Of a stretch of 64,000 bases of DNA, positions 7,656 through 15,564 are shown piece by piece. The notes under the pieces are model-generated. The model was not told the DNA's origin. It did no database searches and saw only the letters and a list, made by a program, of their open reading frames with translations. This DNA comes from Aeromonas popoffii. Lineage in GTDB: Bacteria > Pseudomonadota > Gammaproteobacteria > Enterobacterales > Aeromonadaceae. Position 1 is the stretch's first letter; every line of letters begins with the position of its first letter. The DNA lies in NCBI RefSeq assembly GCF_000820025.1, contig NZ_CDBI01000055.1:150515-214514 (forward strand), given 5' to 3'. Made by a program: the position numbers and the translations under genes.

Positions 7656-8872
7656 GCCGCCTCCTTTTGCTGTTCAGGCTGCTGGCTGGCGGCGAACTGC
7701 TCCTCCCACAGTTTCACCTTGAGCTCGCAGGCGTAGACGATCTGGCCGATCAGCTTCTCGCCGATCCCCCTGACCTTGTCCAACTTGTTTCCCTGGTGGC
7801 TCATCACCTTGTAGAGGGTGTCGATCCCGGCATCGATCAGCAGCTTGATGGTGCGCGGCGGCAGGCCGCATTCGTGAATGCTGACCGTCTTGGCCCATTC
7901 GGTGCGGGGCTGCAGGTGGGGGTGACTCTGCTCCAGGGCCTCCTGCATGAAGGCGAAGATGTCCCGTGTCATTTCGTCAGGGACCCCGGCACCATAGAGC
8001 GTCGGGTAGATGGGATTCATCCACTGGCTCAGCATGACTGAGCAGCCGGAGCCATCGGACTTCATTGCGTGCAGCTTCCAGTTGAGGTCGTTGATGAGGT
8101 AGGGGAGGTTGGATTTCAGACCGTGATCCACCAGGTAGACGTTCCAGAGCGTGCCATCCTCGCCCTTGTAGGTGTTGGCGAGGTGTTTGTGCCAGACCAG
8201 CTTGGCGGCGCGGGCGCTCTCCAGCTCCATGATGACGGTGTGACGGCGCTCCAGCTCACGATCCTGTTCGTTGATGGCGCCCAGCAGTTCCTTGATGCGG
8301 CGCTCCAGCTTTAACACTTCCGCGCGGTAGGCTGCCTCGTTGCTCTTGTGCTTGGCGATCGCTGTGCGCTGCTCTTCCAGAAGCTCGTTCTTCTCCTTGA
8401 TGCGGCGCTTCATGCCGGCCGGGTCCATGGCGTTAAGGTCGGTCAGCTGGCGCTCGAGCTGGCGGCTGGTGTATTGCAGGGCGCAGTATTTGGTCTGAAC
8501 GTCGTTCAGGGCGCGTTGCAGCTTGTAGAGCTCAGCATCTTTTGCTTCCAGCTCGGTGGTGCCTTCTTTCTGTGCGTCAGCGATGCGCAGCTCTGCTTCG
8601 GCAACCTGGTGGCGCAGGTCGCCGACCAGGGCGGCCTGGGTATTCAGCTCGCTATCCCGGGCTTCCAGTTGGTCGATCAGCCCGTTGAACTCGTCTATGT
8701 GGGCGTTGGCGGCTTCGCTGATCATGGTCAGGTTGGCGGTGAGCAGTGATTCAAAGCTGCCGATGGCGGCCTTGGCCGGGCCGTCCGGCATCAGGAGGAT
8801 GTTGCGGATCTGGCTGGTGAGTGTATTCAGGGCGAGGCTGGTTGCCTCGCTGGGGTTCAGCTCGGTGGTCAT
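7652..8872 (-). CDS. Coiled-coil protein with a C-terminal RNA-polymerase-alpha-CTD-like hairpin
   Basis: A 406-residue protein. Residues about 60-230 form a long coiled coil. The region 240-330 is a predicted globular domain with conserved aromatic residues (WNVYLVDHG, then YPTLYGAG). Residues about 340-390 resemble the helix-hairpin-helix of the RNA polymerase alpha C-terminal domain: GLPPRTIKLLIDAGIDTL, then VRGIGEKLIGQI. That fold binds DNA or regulators. The combination is not one I recognise. The start uses AGGACCCAGAAC. A DNA-linked role in the early operon is inferred. Confidence 0.68.
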   Translation of the reverse strand: MTTELNPSEATSLALNTLTSQIRNILLMPDGPAKAAIGSFESLLTANLTMISEAANAHIDEFNGLIDQLEARDSELNTQAALVGDLRHQVAEAELRIADAQKEGTTELEAKDAELYKLQRALNDVQTKYCALQYTSRQLERQLTDLNAMDPAGMKRRIKEKNELLEEQRTAIAKHKSNEAAYRAEVLKLERRIKELLGAINEQDRELERRHTVIMELESARAAKLVWHKHLANTYKGEDGTLWNVYLVDHGLKSNLPYLINDLNWKLHAMKSDGSGCSVMLSQWMNPIYPTLYGAGVPDEMTRDIFAFMQEALEQSHPHLQPRTEWAKTVSIHECGLPPRTIKLLIDAGIDTLYKVMSHQGNKLDKVRGIGEKLIGQIVYACELKVKLWEEQFAASQQPEQQKEAA

Positions 8873-8889
8873 GTTCTGGGTCCTGTTGT

Positions 8890-8919
8890 AAAGCGAAAGC
8901 CCAGCAAGTGCCGGGCTTT
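8890..8919 (-). terminator. Intrinsic terminator between early genes
   Basis: On the minus strand, AAAGCCCGGCACTTGCTGGG continues into CTTTCGCTTT, a GC-rich stem with a T-rich end just upstream of the coiled-coil gene. Confidence 0.6.
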
Positions 8920-8925
8920 GGTCAG

Positions 8926-9666
8926 TTAGTCGTCGCAGCTTTCAATAACGAGGTCGTAGTTGTGCGGGTATTCCCCCTGATCCAGGTTTACCTTAGCCTT
9001 CATAGCGTAGGCGGCCATTAGCTTGCGCTCAGCACCGTAGAATGGGCCAACGCACTTCTTGGCTTTAACGTCATCCTCGTCGATTTTCATGGAGTAAATG
9101 CAACCCTCTTTATCGAGGTCGAGCTGATACTCGCAGCGGAATTTGTTCATATCCGCTTCTTTGCCGATGTAGATGTGACGATAGCCATAGGATGAGTCTT
9201 CGATGATGAGCGTCATCTCCTCGCCCATGTGCTCACCTTCGCCATAACCGGTGATTGATTTGCGAACTGCGTCGATCACCCATGACAAGGTGATTTCCTC
9301 CGGCAACTCGCTCATTATCTCGCTGATTTCCTTGTCCAGCACCTCAGCCAACCGCTGGTCATAGAACTCAGATGCTGCCATGCGCAGGCGCTTGGTCACG
9401 AAGTCGTGATAGCTGGGGAAGTCGGCAATGCTGTCGATGCTCGGCATGATGGCCTTGGTAAGCGCCTCTTTTACTGCTTTGCCAACGTCGCCATAGCTTC
9501 GCAGGACATCCTGGGCGCAGTCGTCGATGAGCTTGTCGGCGTATTTGCTAAGCGCCTGCTCCAGCGCTCCGCTCTGGATCTTCTGCTGGATCACAGCCCC
9601 GAACATGGCTTGAACGGTGGTATTGCTAGGGTCGATGGTCGGGGTGACGTCGATAGTGTCGGTCAT
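8926..9666 (-). CDS. Hypothetical phage early protein
   Basis: A 246-residue acidic protein (starts MTDTIDVTPTIDPSN). The N-terminal half is helical (CAQDVLRSYGDVGKAVKEAL). The C-terminal half appears beta-rich with alternating charged residues and cysteines. No domain is recognised. It starts with the AGAGGACCAACC leader shared with several genes here. Intrinsic terminators lie on both sides. Confidence 0.6.
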   Translation of the reverse strand: MTDTIDVTPTIDPSNTTVQAMFGAVIQQKIQSGALEQALSKYADKLIDDCAQDVLRSYGDVGKAVKEALTKAIMPSIDSIADFPSYHDFVTKRLRMAASEFYDQRLAEVLDKEISEIMSELPEEITLSWVIDAVRKSITGYGEGEHMGEEMTLIIEDSSYGYRHIYIGKEADMNKFRCEYQLDLDKEGCIYSMKIDEDDVKAKKCVGPFYGAERKLMAAYAMKAKVNLDQGEYPHNYDLVIESCDD

Positions 9667-9714
9667 GGTTGGTCCTCTGGAATTGAAGGGCCCCGTTGGA
9701 GGCTTTCAGGGTGA

Positions 9715-10788
9715 TCAGTAGTTGATGGCTAGGTTGGCGATCTTGTGGCTGGCGATGAGCTTGATGAGATTGATTGCTTTATCCTCTTCAATACCCAGGC
9801 CCATCAGGTCCATCAAAATGGAGCTGTGGATCCGGCCGCAGTGCTCGCGATCAGCCACTCTGCGGGCATTTTCTGCAGCGTTTTGGCGCTGTTCTTGCTC
9901 GATGCGCTGGCGCTCTATCTCGGTGGCGCGGGCGGCGGCCTCTTCGGCTTGGCGCTTGGCGTTGGCCTCAGCCTGCCGGCGGGCCAGCTCGGCGGTTTCG
10001 GCATCGCGCCGGGCCTGCTCTTCACGCTCACGGGCTACCTGGGCTTGGCGCTGTGCCTCCTGCTCGCGGTGCTGAGCTGCCTCACGTTCCAGGCGCTGGC
10101 GATTCTCTTCCTGAAGGCGAGCCTGCTCTGCTGCTTGTTCTGCTATCAGCCGTTCGCGATCGATGCGGTCCTGCTCAGCTTGCTTCTTGCGTAGCTCCTC
10201 CAGCTCAGCCTGCTCAGCTTCGTCCAGCGTCTCACCAAGGCGCTTGGTGGCCAGTTCCTTGGCCACGGTCGCCTGGGGCAGCAGCTCCTGCCAGCTATCG
10301 TCCAGTGCGGTCTGCTCGACCTCCTGCAGCATGGCCTGCAGGTTTGCGGCTGCGATTTCGACACTGGCAGATGCCCCCAGCTCATTGAGGCGAGTCAGCC
10401 GTGCTTGCAGGGTGGCAACCCGGGCAGCTTCTGCTGCTTCAAACTGGGTGAGTGGGGCGCGCACTTCGTCTTTCAGGGCATCCAAGGTGTCGCGGATCAG
10501 CTTGCGATTGGCGTCGATGCGGGCGGGGATTTCCTTGTATTTGGCAGTCAAGTCCTTGCCGAGGCCATCCAAATAGGTTTTGGTCTTGGCCACTGCATAG
10601 GCGACGCTGGCGATCTCCTTGCGCCCCTTGGTGGTGGTCACATCAGGCACCAGGCTTGCAGCCTGCTTGCGAATGTCGGCCAGCATGGCGTCAATACCAT
10701 CCCCTTCGGTGAACAGGGTGACGGCGGCGCTGGGTTCGATGACAACCAGCTGGGTCTGGGCTGTGTCAGTCTTGGCTTGTTCGGTCAT
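9715..10788 (-). CDS. Phage coiled-coil protein next to the recombination genes
   Basis: A 357-residue protein. The N-terminal third contains a conserved segment (AYAVAKTKTYLDGLGKDLT, then IPARIDANRKLIRDTLDAL) common in phage proteins encoded beside annealase genes. Residues about 190-310 form a very long Glu/Arg/Gln-rich coiled coil with a TolA-like composition. The C-terminus is a short helical domain. ATG 10788 is chosen for its AAGGACCCCCCC leader. A structural or scaffolding role in recombination is possible; the sequence does not define it. Confidence 0.65.
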   Translation of the reverse strand: MTEQAKTDTAQTQLVVIEPSAAVTLFTEGDGIDAMLADIRKQAASLVPDVTTTKGRKEIASVAYAVAKTKTYLDGLGKDLTAKYKEIPARIDANRKLIRDTLDALKDEVRAPLTQFEAAEAARVATLQARLTRLNELGASASVEIAAANLQAMLQEVEQTALDDSWQELLPQATVAKELATKRLGETLDEAEQAELEELRKKQAEQDRIDRERLIAEQAAEQARLQEENRQRLEREAAQHREQEAQRQAQVAREREEQARRDAETAELARRQAEANAKRQAEEAAARATEIERQRIEQEQRQNAAENARRVADREHCGRIHSSILMDLMGLGIEEDKAINLIKLIASHKIANLAINY

Positions 10789-10807
10789 GGGGGGGTCCTT
10801 ACTCAAT

Positions 10808-10832
10808 AAAAAAGCCCGCTGGTTGGCGGGCT
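10808..10832 (-). terminator. Intrinsic terminator downstream of the annealase gene
   Basis: On the minus strand, GCCCGCCAACCAGCGGGC is followed by TTTTTTATT. It is a strong intrinsic terminator inside the early operon. Confidence 0.75.
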
Positions 10833-10851
10833 GGATTGGTTGAAGTGGTGG

Positions 10852-11829
10852 CTATGCTTGCGGCTGGTCAATTTGGCGCTTGCGCTCTCCGGCGATCTGC
10901 TTGATGCCGCTGATGATGGCGTGATCGCCGGTCTCGCTGGCCCATGCCCAGGCGCTGGTATAGGCCTGCTGCCACTCAGCCGTATCACTGGCCCCCTCGA
11001 TGGCTGCACAGTGGTCGGCGTAGGCGTTGGCGTGGTCAATTTGGGCGGACGCTTCATGCTCGGCAGCCTGCTCGTGGTCTAGGGTGACCGGAGCGGTGTG
11101 CTGGCCGCGCATTGCATCCAAGGCTCGACTCTTGGAGGGAACGCTCAGGGGCGGCTGGGCGCTAGGGATCTCGTTGATGATGATTTCCTTACCCTCCATC
11201 TCCTCTGCGGTGGGCTCACTGCCTATCTCTGGCCATGCCTTGCGCAGGGATTGCGCCTCAGTGCACTTGGCGAGTTGGGCATAGGGGCGCTTACGCCACA
11301 TGGCGTTGGGGCATTCAGTCTTGCTGCTCTGGGCAGCGTAGTTTTCCTTCCAGCGCTCCAGGGCATGGAAGGCCACCCGCTGCCCATTCACCATCTTGTA
11401 GACGGTGTACTTGCACCACTGAGGGTAGGTGACCTTGATCTTGGCGTTCTGGTTGTAGGGGTCTTGGAACTCCTCGGTCACATCTGGTCCGAACACGGGC
11501 TCGTCGGCGCCGGCGTAGTTGCCGGAGCGGTCAGCCTGGATCCGGTACATGCCGATCCCGGGCATCGGCACATCCCGCCATACTTTTTCCTTGGTGCGGG
11601 CATCGGTGACCTGCATGGGGACGAGGTGGACGGGTTTGAGCAGGATGTCCAGGCCTCGGGCCTTGCAGTAGTCGATGGCCATGACAACCGAGTCTGGGTT
11701 GGCGCCAGGGTAGATGGTGTTACACAGGGCGTTCCAGGTCGGCTCGTCAATGCCGCGCTGGACGAGGATAGGGAACTGGGCGGTGAAGTTCTCGACCGCC
11801 TGCTGCTTGATACTGGTGATGTTGCTCAT
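10852..11829 (-). CDS. RecT/Bet-family single-strand annealing protein
   Basis: A 325-residue annealase of the RecT/Bet superfamily, which coats 3' tails made by its partner exonuclease and pairs complementary strands. Family features are a helical N-terminus, AIDYCKARGLDILLKPVHLV, GIGMYRIQADRSGNYAGAD, and YAQLAKCTEAQSLRKAWPE. The tail after about residue 215 is variable. ATG 11829 has AAGGAGAGCAGC upstream and overlaps the exonuclease stop (ATGA). The pair is a RecE/RecT-type module for circularising or repairing phage DNA. Confidence 0.92.
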   Translation of the reverse strand: MSNITSIKQQAVENFTAQFPILVQRGIDEPTWNALCNTIYPGANPDSVVMAIDYCKARGLDILLKPVHLVPMQVTDARTKEKVWRDVPMPGIGMYRIQADRSGNYAGADEPVFGPDVTEEFQDPYNQNAKIKVTYPQWCKYTVYKMVNGQRVAFHALERWKENYAAQSSKTECPNAMWRKRPYAQLAKCTEAQSLRKAWPEIGSEPTAEEMEGKEIIINEIPSAQPPLSVPSKSRALDAMRGQHTAPVTLDHEQAAEHEASAQIDHANAYADHCAAIEGASDTAEWQQAYTSAWAWASETGDHAIISGIKQIAGERKRQIDQPQA

Positions 11830-12668
11830 GCTGCTCTCCTTGCCCATGCCGGGCGGGTAAGTGGTATCAGGTCGTGCCAGTCGTTGTTGACGCGGCACTC
11901 GTGGAATTTCTGCAGGTCACGGCGGTAGAGGTCTTTGCCTGACTCTTTCCACTCAGACTCCAGCGGGCGAACCCGTACCGGGTAGCGGCCACACTCAATG
12001 GATGAGCTGACCGCCAGAAAGATGAAGTCAGGCAATTCGCCGTAAATCTCGCGAAAGCCATCGGAATACATGGCGTCCTGGACGTGGTAGCGGAACTCCT
12101 CAACGTGGCGCTCGAAGCGGGCCATGTCGTCCACCTTCTTCACGTCGGCGAGGATGGGGAAGTTGCTGAGCTTCTTGTCTGGGCGGCAGCGGCAGAGCTC
12201 TTCTGTCTCCCGGTCAGTCCAGTAGAGCGATCCCTCACAGATGCCGTCCTGCTCCAACAGCCAGCGGGCATCAGGGTGGGCAAACACGCTTTCGCGCATC
12301 AGCTGCAGCTTGCGGTCATCCTCGAAGGAGAGAATGGTCTTGCCCAGCTCGGCGCAGTTGGCCAGAAACTCCCGTTCTTCTTCCTTGCCAGCGTTGGTGC
12401 GGCGGTTGAACTCAGGGGCGATAATGAAGCGATCCTTGAACTCTTCCGGCTCCAGCAGCAGGCAGTGCAGGGCGGTACCCATGTCCAGCGCTTTGAGCTT
12501 TTCCTCGTCAACCGGCGCACTTTTGCGCCAGATGTAGGTGGCTGGGCTCTCGGCAATGTCGTCGAGCTGGGATTTGCTGATCCCTGGTCCCGAGTGGTAC
12601 TCCTCATTGGAGAGGCCAAGCACTAGGCCCTGCGGAACGGCTTGGCTGGTATCAACGGCTGCATTCAT
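11826..12668 (-). CDS. RecE-type (exodeoxyribonuclease VIII-like) PD-(D/E)XK exonuclease
   Basis: A 280-residue protein matching the RecE C-terminal nuclease (DUF3799-type). It would degrade 5' strands of double-stranded DNA to give tails for the annealase. Visible are the N-terminal YHSGPGISKSQLDDIAESP motif, CRCRPDKK, ILADVKKV holding the Asp-x-Lys core, and YHVQDAMYSDGF with the conserved Gln and Tyr. ATG 12668 follows GAGGATCGCCGC. It overlaps both neighbours by ATGA. Confidence 0.9.
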   Translation of the reverse strand: MNAAVDTSQAVPQGLVLGLSNEEYHSGPGISKSQLDDIAESPATYIWRKSAPVDEEKLKALDMGTALHCLLLEPEEFKDRFIIAPEFNRRTNAGKEEEREFLANCAELGKTILSFEDDRKLQLMRESVFAHPDARWLLEQDGICEGSLYWTDRETEELCRCRPDKKLSNFPILADVKKVDDMARFERHVEEFRYHVQDAMYSDGFREIYGELPDFIFLAVSSSIECGRYPVRVRPLESEWKESGKDLYRRDLQKFHECRVNNDWHDLIPLTRPAWARRAA

Positions 12669-13030
12669 GCGGCGATCCTCTTTTGGTATTGCTCCCACTG
12701 CTCGTCGCTCATGGCGTCATGCAGGGCGGCGAGGTGATAGCCCCAAGCGTCATGGGCGAGGTCAGTCAGCCCAGCATCCACCACCTGCTGGATGAACTGC
12801 ATCAGTGGCGTCTGCTCGCCGTCGTGCATCATCAGCCAGATGGCTTGGTTGTATTGGCGGTGCTGGTCGCTGCCGAGCTCACCCAATAAGGTTGCCGGGT
12901 CTGTTTCAAGCAGGCCTGCCTGCAAGAGTGGGCGGTTGTTCTCAACCCACTCGGCGATCCACTCAGCTTTGGCGTTGGCCTCAGTCTCTTTGCTGTCCAA
13001 AATGGCCAGCACGGCGGTTTCGGTGGTCAT
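12665..13030 (-). CDS. Hypothetical early protein
   Basis: A 121-residue acidic helical protein (starts MTTETAVLAILDSKETE). It has many Trp and His residues in a predicted helical bundle (AIWLMMHDGEQTPL, then AWGYHLAALHDAM). The leader AAAGGACCCCGACC precedes the ATG. It is the first gene after the boxA-containing leader and is coupled to the exonuclease. A nuclease-modulating role, as for lambda Gam, is conceivable from position alone. Confidence 0.6.
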   Translation of the reverse strand: MTTETAVLAILDSKETEANAKAEWIAEWVENNRPLLQAGLLETDPATLLGELGSDQHRQYNQAIWLMMHDGEQTPLMQFIQQVVDAGLTDLAHDAWGYHLAALHDAMSDEQWEQYQKRIAA

Positions 13031-13342
13031 GGTCGGGGTCCTTTCGGTGGTTATCCGAAGGCGGCCACAGCTTCGACGCTATGGTGTTGCCAGCTCCACT
13101 AGAGCCGCCTTGGGATACCGGCTCGTAAGCCGGGATCCGTTCACATTCACACGCCGCATTCCGAATTGACGGGTTATCGGCGCATCCCTACCGGCATTGG
13201 GATTCGTGGTTGTGAGCCGGTTCCAGACTGTTAAAGAGCGAGCTCAGCCGAATTTGGCGTGAGCGAAGCCAAAGCATCCTTGCGGTGCTTGAAAAAGAGG
13301 CTTTGGCTACGGCGCTATCAGGGAAGCGCGAGACCCGAGAAA
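13031..13342 (-). promoter_or_regulatory. Leftward leader with boxA element and hairpin
   Basis: This 312-bp stretch has no supported gene. On the minus strand it holds CGCTCTTTAACAGTCTGG at about 13223-13240, a match to the NusB/NusE boxA (CGCTCTTTAACA) of rRNA leaders and lambda-type nut sites. A strong stem of CCGGCT/AGCCGG with loop TACG lies about 90 bp further downstream. The block is read before the recombination operon. An antitermination site is the likely role. Confidence 0.55.
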
Positions 13343-13588
13343 TCAGACTGAGTGGCGGTGGAAATCGGCGCGCCAGTGGAGGAGGGCGCTGTGCTTGGTG
13401 AAGCCAGTGGTGCGCAACAGGGCTGCTCGGGCGGCAACGATATGGTGCTGTTCGGTTGCCAGCATTGCCACATGGAGGCGCTGCTTGATAGCGCGGCGGC
13501 GGGCGGCATTTCCGTTCAGTCGGTCAGCGATACTGGCAATGATCTGGTCGGCGCGTTTTGCGGCTCTGGAAAAAATGCTCTTGGTCAT
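13343..13588 (-). CDS. Small basic protein, candidate N-like antiterminator
   Basis: An 81-residue protein with strong positive charge. It has an arginine-rich segment (NAARRRAIKQRLHVAML) like those by which N proteins bind boxB RNA, although no similarity along its length is claimed. ATG 13588 has AGGAGTAAATGTACC upstream. Position fits: it is early in the leftward transcript and next to a boxA, as in lambda. Alternatively it is an unrelated DNA-binding protein. Confidence 0.5.
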   Translation of the reverse strand: MTKSIFSRAAKRADQIIASIADRLNGNAARRRAIKQRLHVAMLATEQHHIVAARAALLRTTGFTKHSALLHWRADFHRHSV

Positions 13589-13710
13589 GGTACATTTACT
13601 CCTGTTGGCGAGTTGGTCCTCGCTGATACTCACTGGCTTTGGCTGGTCGAGGTCCTGATTGCTGGGGTTGGTCCCCCGGCATTCTACGACCGGGTGGTAC
13701 CCGGTCCTTC

Positions 13711-13735
13711 AAAGCCCGCCTCGTGCGGGCTTTGT
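13711..13735 (+). terminator. Terminator-like hairpin, copy of one in the late region
   Basis: CCCGCCTCGTGCGGG followed by CTTTGTCGTT is repeated at 29426 and, with a longer T-run, at 36381. Here its T-rich side faces rightward, antisense to the leftward transcript, though the stem with TTTG also reads on the other strand. It lies between tRNA-Pro and the small basic gene. Confidence 0.5.
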
Positions 13736-13802
13736 CGTTCTTACGCGCTGGTCAGGCGCTTGCCCTGGTATGGGCTGGGTCCTGATTGCTGGTTGTCTAA
13801 AT

Positions 13803-13877
13803 TGGTCGGAGATACAGGTATCGAGCCTGTGAAGCCCTCATTCCAAACGAGGTGGCATACCGCTTGCCGAATCTCCG
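13803..13877 (-). tRNA. Phage-encoded tRNA-Pro (anticodon TGG)
   Basis: Folding by eye gives a full 75-nt cloverleaf: acceptor CGGAGAT/ATCTCCG, D stem GGCA/TGCC, anticodon stem CCTCG/TGAGG with loop TTTGGAA (TGG), T stem ACAGG/CCTGT, discriminator A and encoded CCA. The C-starting acceptor is typical of tRNA-Pro. The T loop reads CTCGATA rather than TTCGATA. It is in the leftward early leader. Confidence 0.88.
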
Positions 13878-14041
13878 AAGTTGCCGGTTACGTCTCCGGC
13901 CCGGGCTCTCACCGTTCGTGTGGCATTAACCAAGAACTTCACCACGATTGGCCGCCTTCCACGCTGCCCCTTGCTGTTACCGGTCTTGGTTCGCTTTACC
14001 TCACGCTTCGAATCTCTCGTTAGGCAAAACTTACCGAACCC

Positions 14042-14070
14042 ATAATAAGAAGGAATAACTAACAATGCAA
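14042..14070 (-). promoter_or_regulatory. Leftward early promoter (PL-like)
   Basis: On the minus strand TTGCAT and TATTAT are separated by exactly 17 bp. A GTTAG word, also found in the repressor-cro region, lies in the spacer, so repressor control is plausible. Confidence 0.62.
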
Positions 14071-14133
14071 TGGGGTGGTAAGAAAAATTTAACTTCATGA
14101 GCGAATGCCGCACAGAACTCCGATCTGCGGGTA

Positions 14134-14159
14134 AGAAAAAGCCCGCCAATGGGCGGGCT
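14134..14159 (-). terminator. Intrinsic terminator of the repressor gene
   Basis: GCCCGCCCATTGGCGGGC followed by TTTTTCTT on the minus strand, 20 bp after the repressor stop. Confidence 0.85.
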
Positions 14160-14180
14160 ATCTGCTTATGGTGTGGTGGG

Positions 14181-14819
14181 TTATGCCCGCCTCAGTTCGA
14201 CCATCTTGCCGAGCACTGTTGCTTCGCTGGCCTTCAAGAAGCCGAAGTGCGGATCATCCACAACAAGGTTCATCCCATCCAGTGCACTCTTGGCTCTAAG
14301 CAGCAAAGCCTTGCCATTGTGGCGAACCAGCGCGATATCCTCAGACTCAAGCTTGCGCTGTTCCGGGGTCATATCAATAACAATGAAGTCGCCTTTGTGA
14401 ATGCCGCTGCCAGCCAGATCATCGTTGGCTGCAACCACTGCGCACAGGTGTCCGCCATCCTCAACAACCAAGTGGCGACCGGTATTGATAAGCGGGATCG
14501 CATCACTGGGCTGGCCTTCAAGCGCTGCCAGATCCCAGATCGGTACCTGCGATATCTCTGTGCTCGATGCAAACTCGGCGCTGGCCTTGCCAACAAAAAG
14601 CCATATCGGGTCACAACCAAGCACCCTTGCAATACCAAGGACGCTACTGATCCTCGGGTCGGTGGTGGCTCCGTTGAGAATGGCGCTCAGCGTTGGCTTA
14701 GATAGGCCTGTCTTTCTCGCCAGGTCTGCCGGCTTGAGGCCTTTCTCTTCCATCAGTTGCTTGAGTCTTTCGTTAAAGGAAGACATCGATTTAACCATCT
14801 CGTTAGATTCAACAAACAT
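14181..14819 (-). CDS. CI-like prophage repressor with degenerate S24 domain
   Basis: The repressor maintains lysogeny by binding operators beside cro. Its N-terminal helix-turn-helix (DLARKTGLSKPTLSAILNG) is clear. The C-terminal half aligns with the LexA/CI S24 domain, but the Ser site reads NDDLAGSG instead of GDSM, and the Lys position appears as Arg (KALLLRAK). RecA-stimulated self-cleavage is therefore unlikely. Candidate starts are 14819, ATG 14798 and ATG 14786 (MSSFNERLKQLM); none has an ideal ribosome site. About 200-212 residues. Confidence 0.88.
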   Translation of the reverse strand: MFVESNEMVKSMSSFNERLKQLMEEKGLKPADLARKTGLSKPTLSAILNGATTDPRISSVLGIARVLGCDPIWLFVGKASAEFASSTEISQVPIWDLAALEGQPSDAIPLINTGRHLVVEDGGHLCAVVAANDDLAGSGIHKGDFIVIDMTPEQRKLESEDIALVRHNGKALLLRAKSALDGMNLVVDDPHFGFLKASEATVLGKMVELRRA

Positions 14820-14869
14820 ACTCCATTATGCCCCGCCAGTGGTTAGATTTGTTTTTGTTGATTAGTTAG
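14802..14869. promoter_or_regulatory. Operator region with repeated GTTAG half-sites
   Basis: GTTAG occurs at 14802, 14842 and 14865, the first two extended as GTTAGATT, between the divergent repressor and cro genes. TTAAC...GTTAG at 14791-14806 forms an imperfect dyad. The same word occurs in the leftward promoter. Binding by the repressor and Cro is inferred. Confidence 0.5.
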
Positions 14870-14886
14870 TTTGTTCTTACTAGTAT
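14858..14886 (+). promoter_or_regulatory. Rightward early promoter (PR-like)
   Basis: TTGATT and TAGTAT are spaced by 17 bp, about 30 bp upstream of the cro start. Operator-like words overlap its -35 side. Confidence 0.6.
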
Positions 14887-14913
14887 TGATTGGTACAAAC
14901 AAGAGGACCAACC

Positions 14914-15132
14914 ATGCACATCAACGAGCCAATCAAATTTTTTGGCAGTGCGGCAAAGGCCGCTAATGCCATCGGTTACAACAGAGTTTGCTTTAACGAC
15001 TGGAGAAAAAAGAACGGGGGAATTGTATCCCCGAAAGCCGCTGCGCTGTTTGTCAGGGCAAGTAATGGGGTGCTTGATTTCGGATTTAACGACTACACCA
15101 ATGCCGACAAGGACGCAAAGGTAGCCGCCTGA
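14914..15132 (+). CDS. Cro-like regulator
   Basis: A 72-residue protein with the layout of short Cro proteins: IKFFGSAAKAANAIGYNRVCFNDWRKKNG reads as helix, turn and recognition helix (I quote it as IKFFGSAAKAANAIGY and VCFNDWRKKNG). It would bind the shared operators and favour lytic growth. ATG 14914 follows AGAGGACCAACC; the open frame upstream has no site. It is the first gene after PR and diverges from the repressor. Confidence 0.83.
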   Translation: MHINEPIKFFGSAAKAANAIGYNRVCFNDWRKKNGGIVSPKAAALFVRASNGVLDFGFNDYTNADKDAKVAA

Positions 15133-15170
15133 CCACCGGCCTGAACCATTACCAATAGAGGACCAACCCG

Positions 15171-15560
15171 ATGGGACGAATTGCACAGCCAGATCATGAG
15201 AATCTGAGCACCCTTTCCCCTCTGCGAGTGCGCGGCAACCCGGCTCAGCGTCGAGTATGGCAAGAAGTCGGTGCCGAGTGTGGTATGACCGAAACCGCAT
15301 TCGCTCGCACCTCGCTGCTGATCTTGCTCAAAGCCATATCACAGCACGAACCCCTGATCCTGGCGAGAGCCGTCAAACGGGCCAATCGGAACCTCATTGA
15401 GCAGGGATACCCACCCGTGACTGTCGAGGAAATTCTGGATGGATCCGGCCTGCCTGAGCGCGGCCTGCTGCAGTTCACCCCTGAGGATGAGGCGGCATAC
15501 AACGAGGAGCGCCCGCTGCGCCCCCTGCAAAAACTCATCAATTTCGTTCTCGGGAGGTAA
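15171..15560 (+). CDS. Hypothetical protein at the cII position
   Basis: A 129-residue protein (starts MGRIAQPDHENLSTLS). The middle is helical (RRVWQEVGAECGMTETAFAR), compatible with a DNA-binding fold, but no CII signature is visible. It follows cro by 38 bp with an AGAGGACCAACCCG leader, so it belongs to the rightward operon. The position suggests a regulator; the sequence does not prove it. Confidence 0.55.
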   Translation: MGRIAQPDHENLSTLSPLRVRGNPAQRRVWQEVGAECGMTETAFARTSLLILLKAISQHEPLILARAVKRANRNLIEQGYPPVTVEEILDGSGLPERGLLQFTPEDEAAYNEERPLRPLQKLINFVLGR

Positions 15561-15564
15561 CACC

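Larger units (their letters stand above)
13878..14180. promoter_or_regulatory. Leftward promoter/operator region between tRNA-Pro and the repressor
   Basis: This 303-bp stretch contains no supported gene. It holds the leftward promoter, two operator-like half-sites (GTTAG at 14019, CTAAC at 14059) and the repressor terminator. A basic open frame crosses it but runs into the tRNA and is not accepted. Confidence 0.55.

Noticed and set aside
13838..14149. Basic 103-residue open frame upstream of tRNA-Pro
   Set aside because: Its end is read from within the tRNA, its start region covers the repressor terminator and PL promoter, and no ribosome site is seen.
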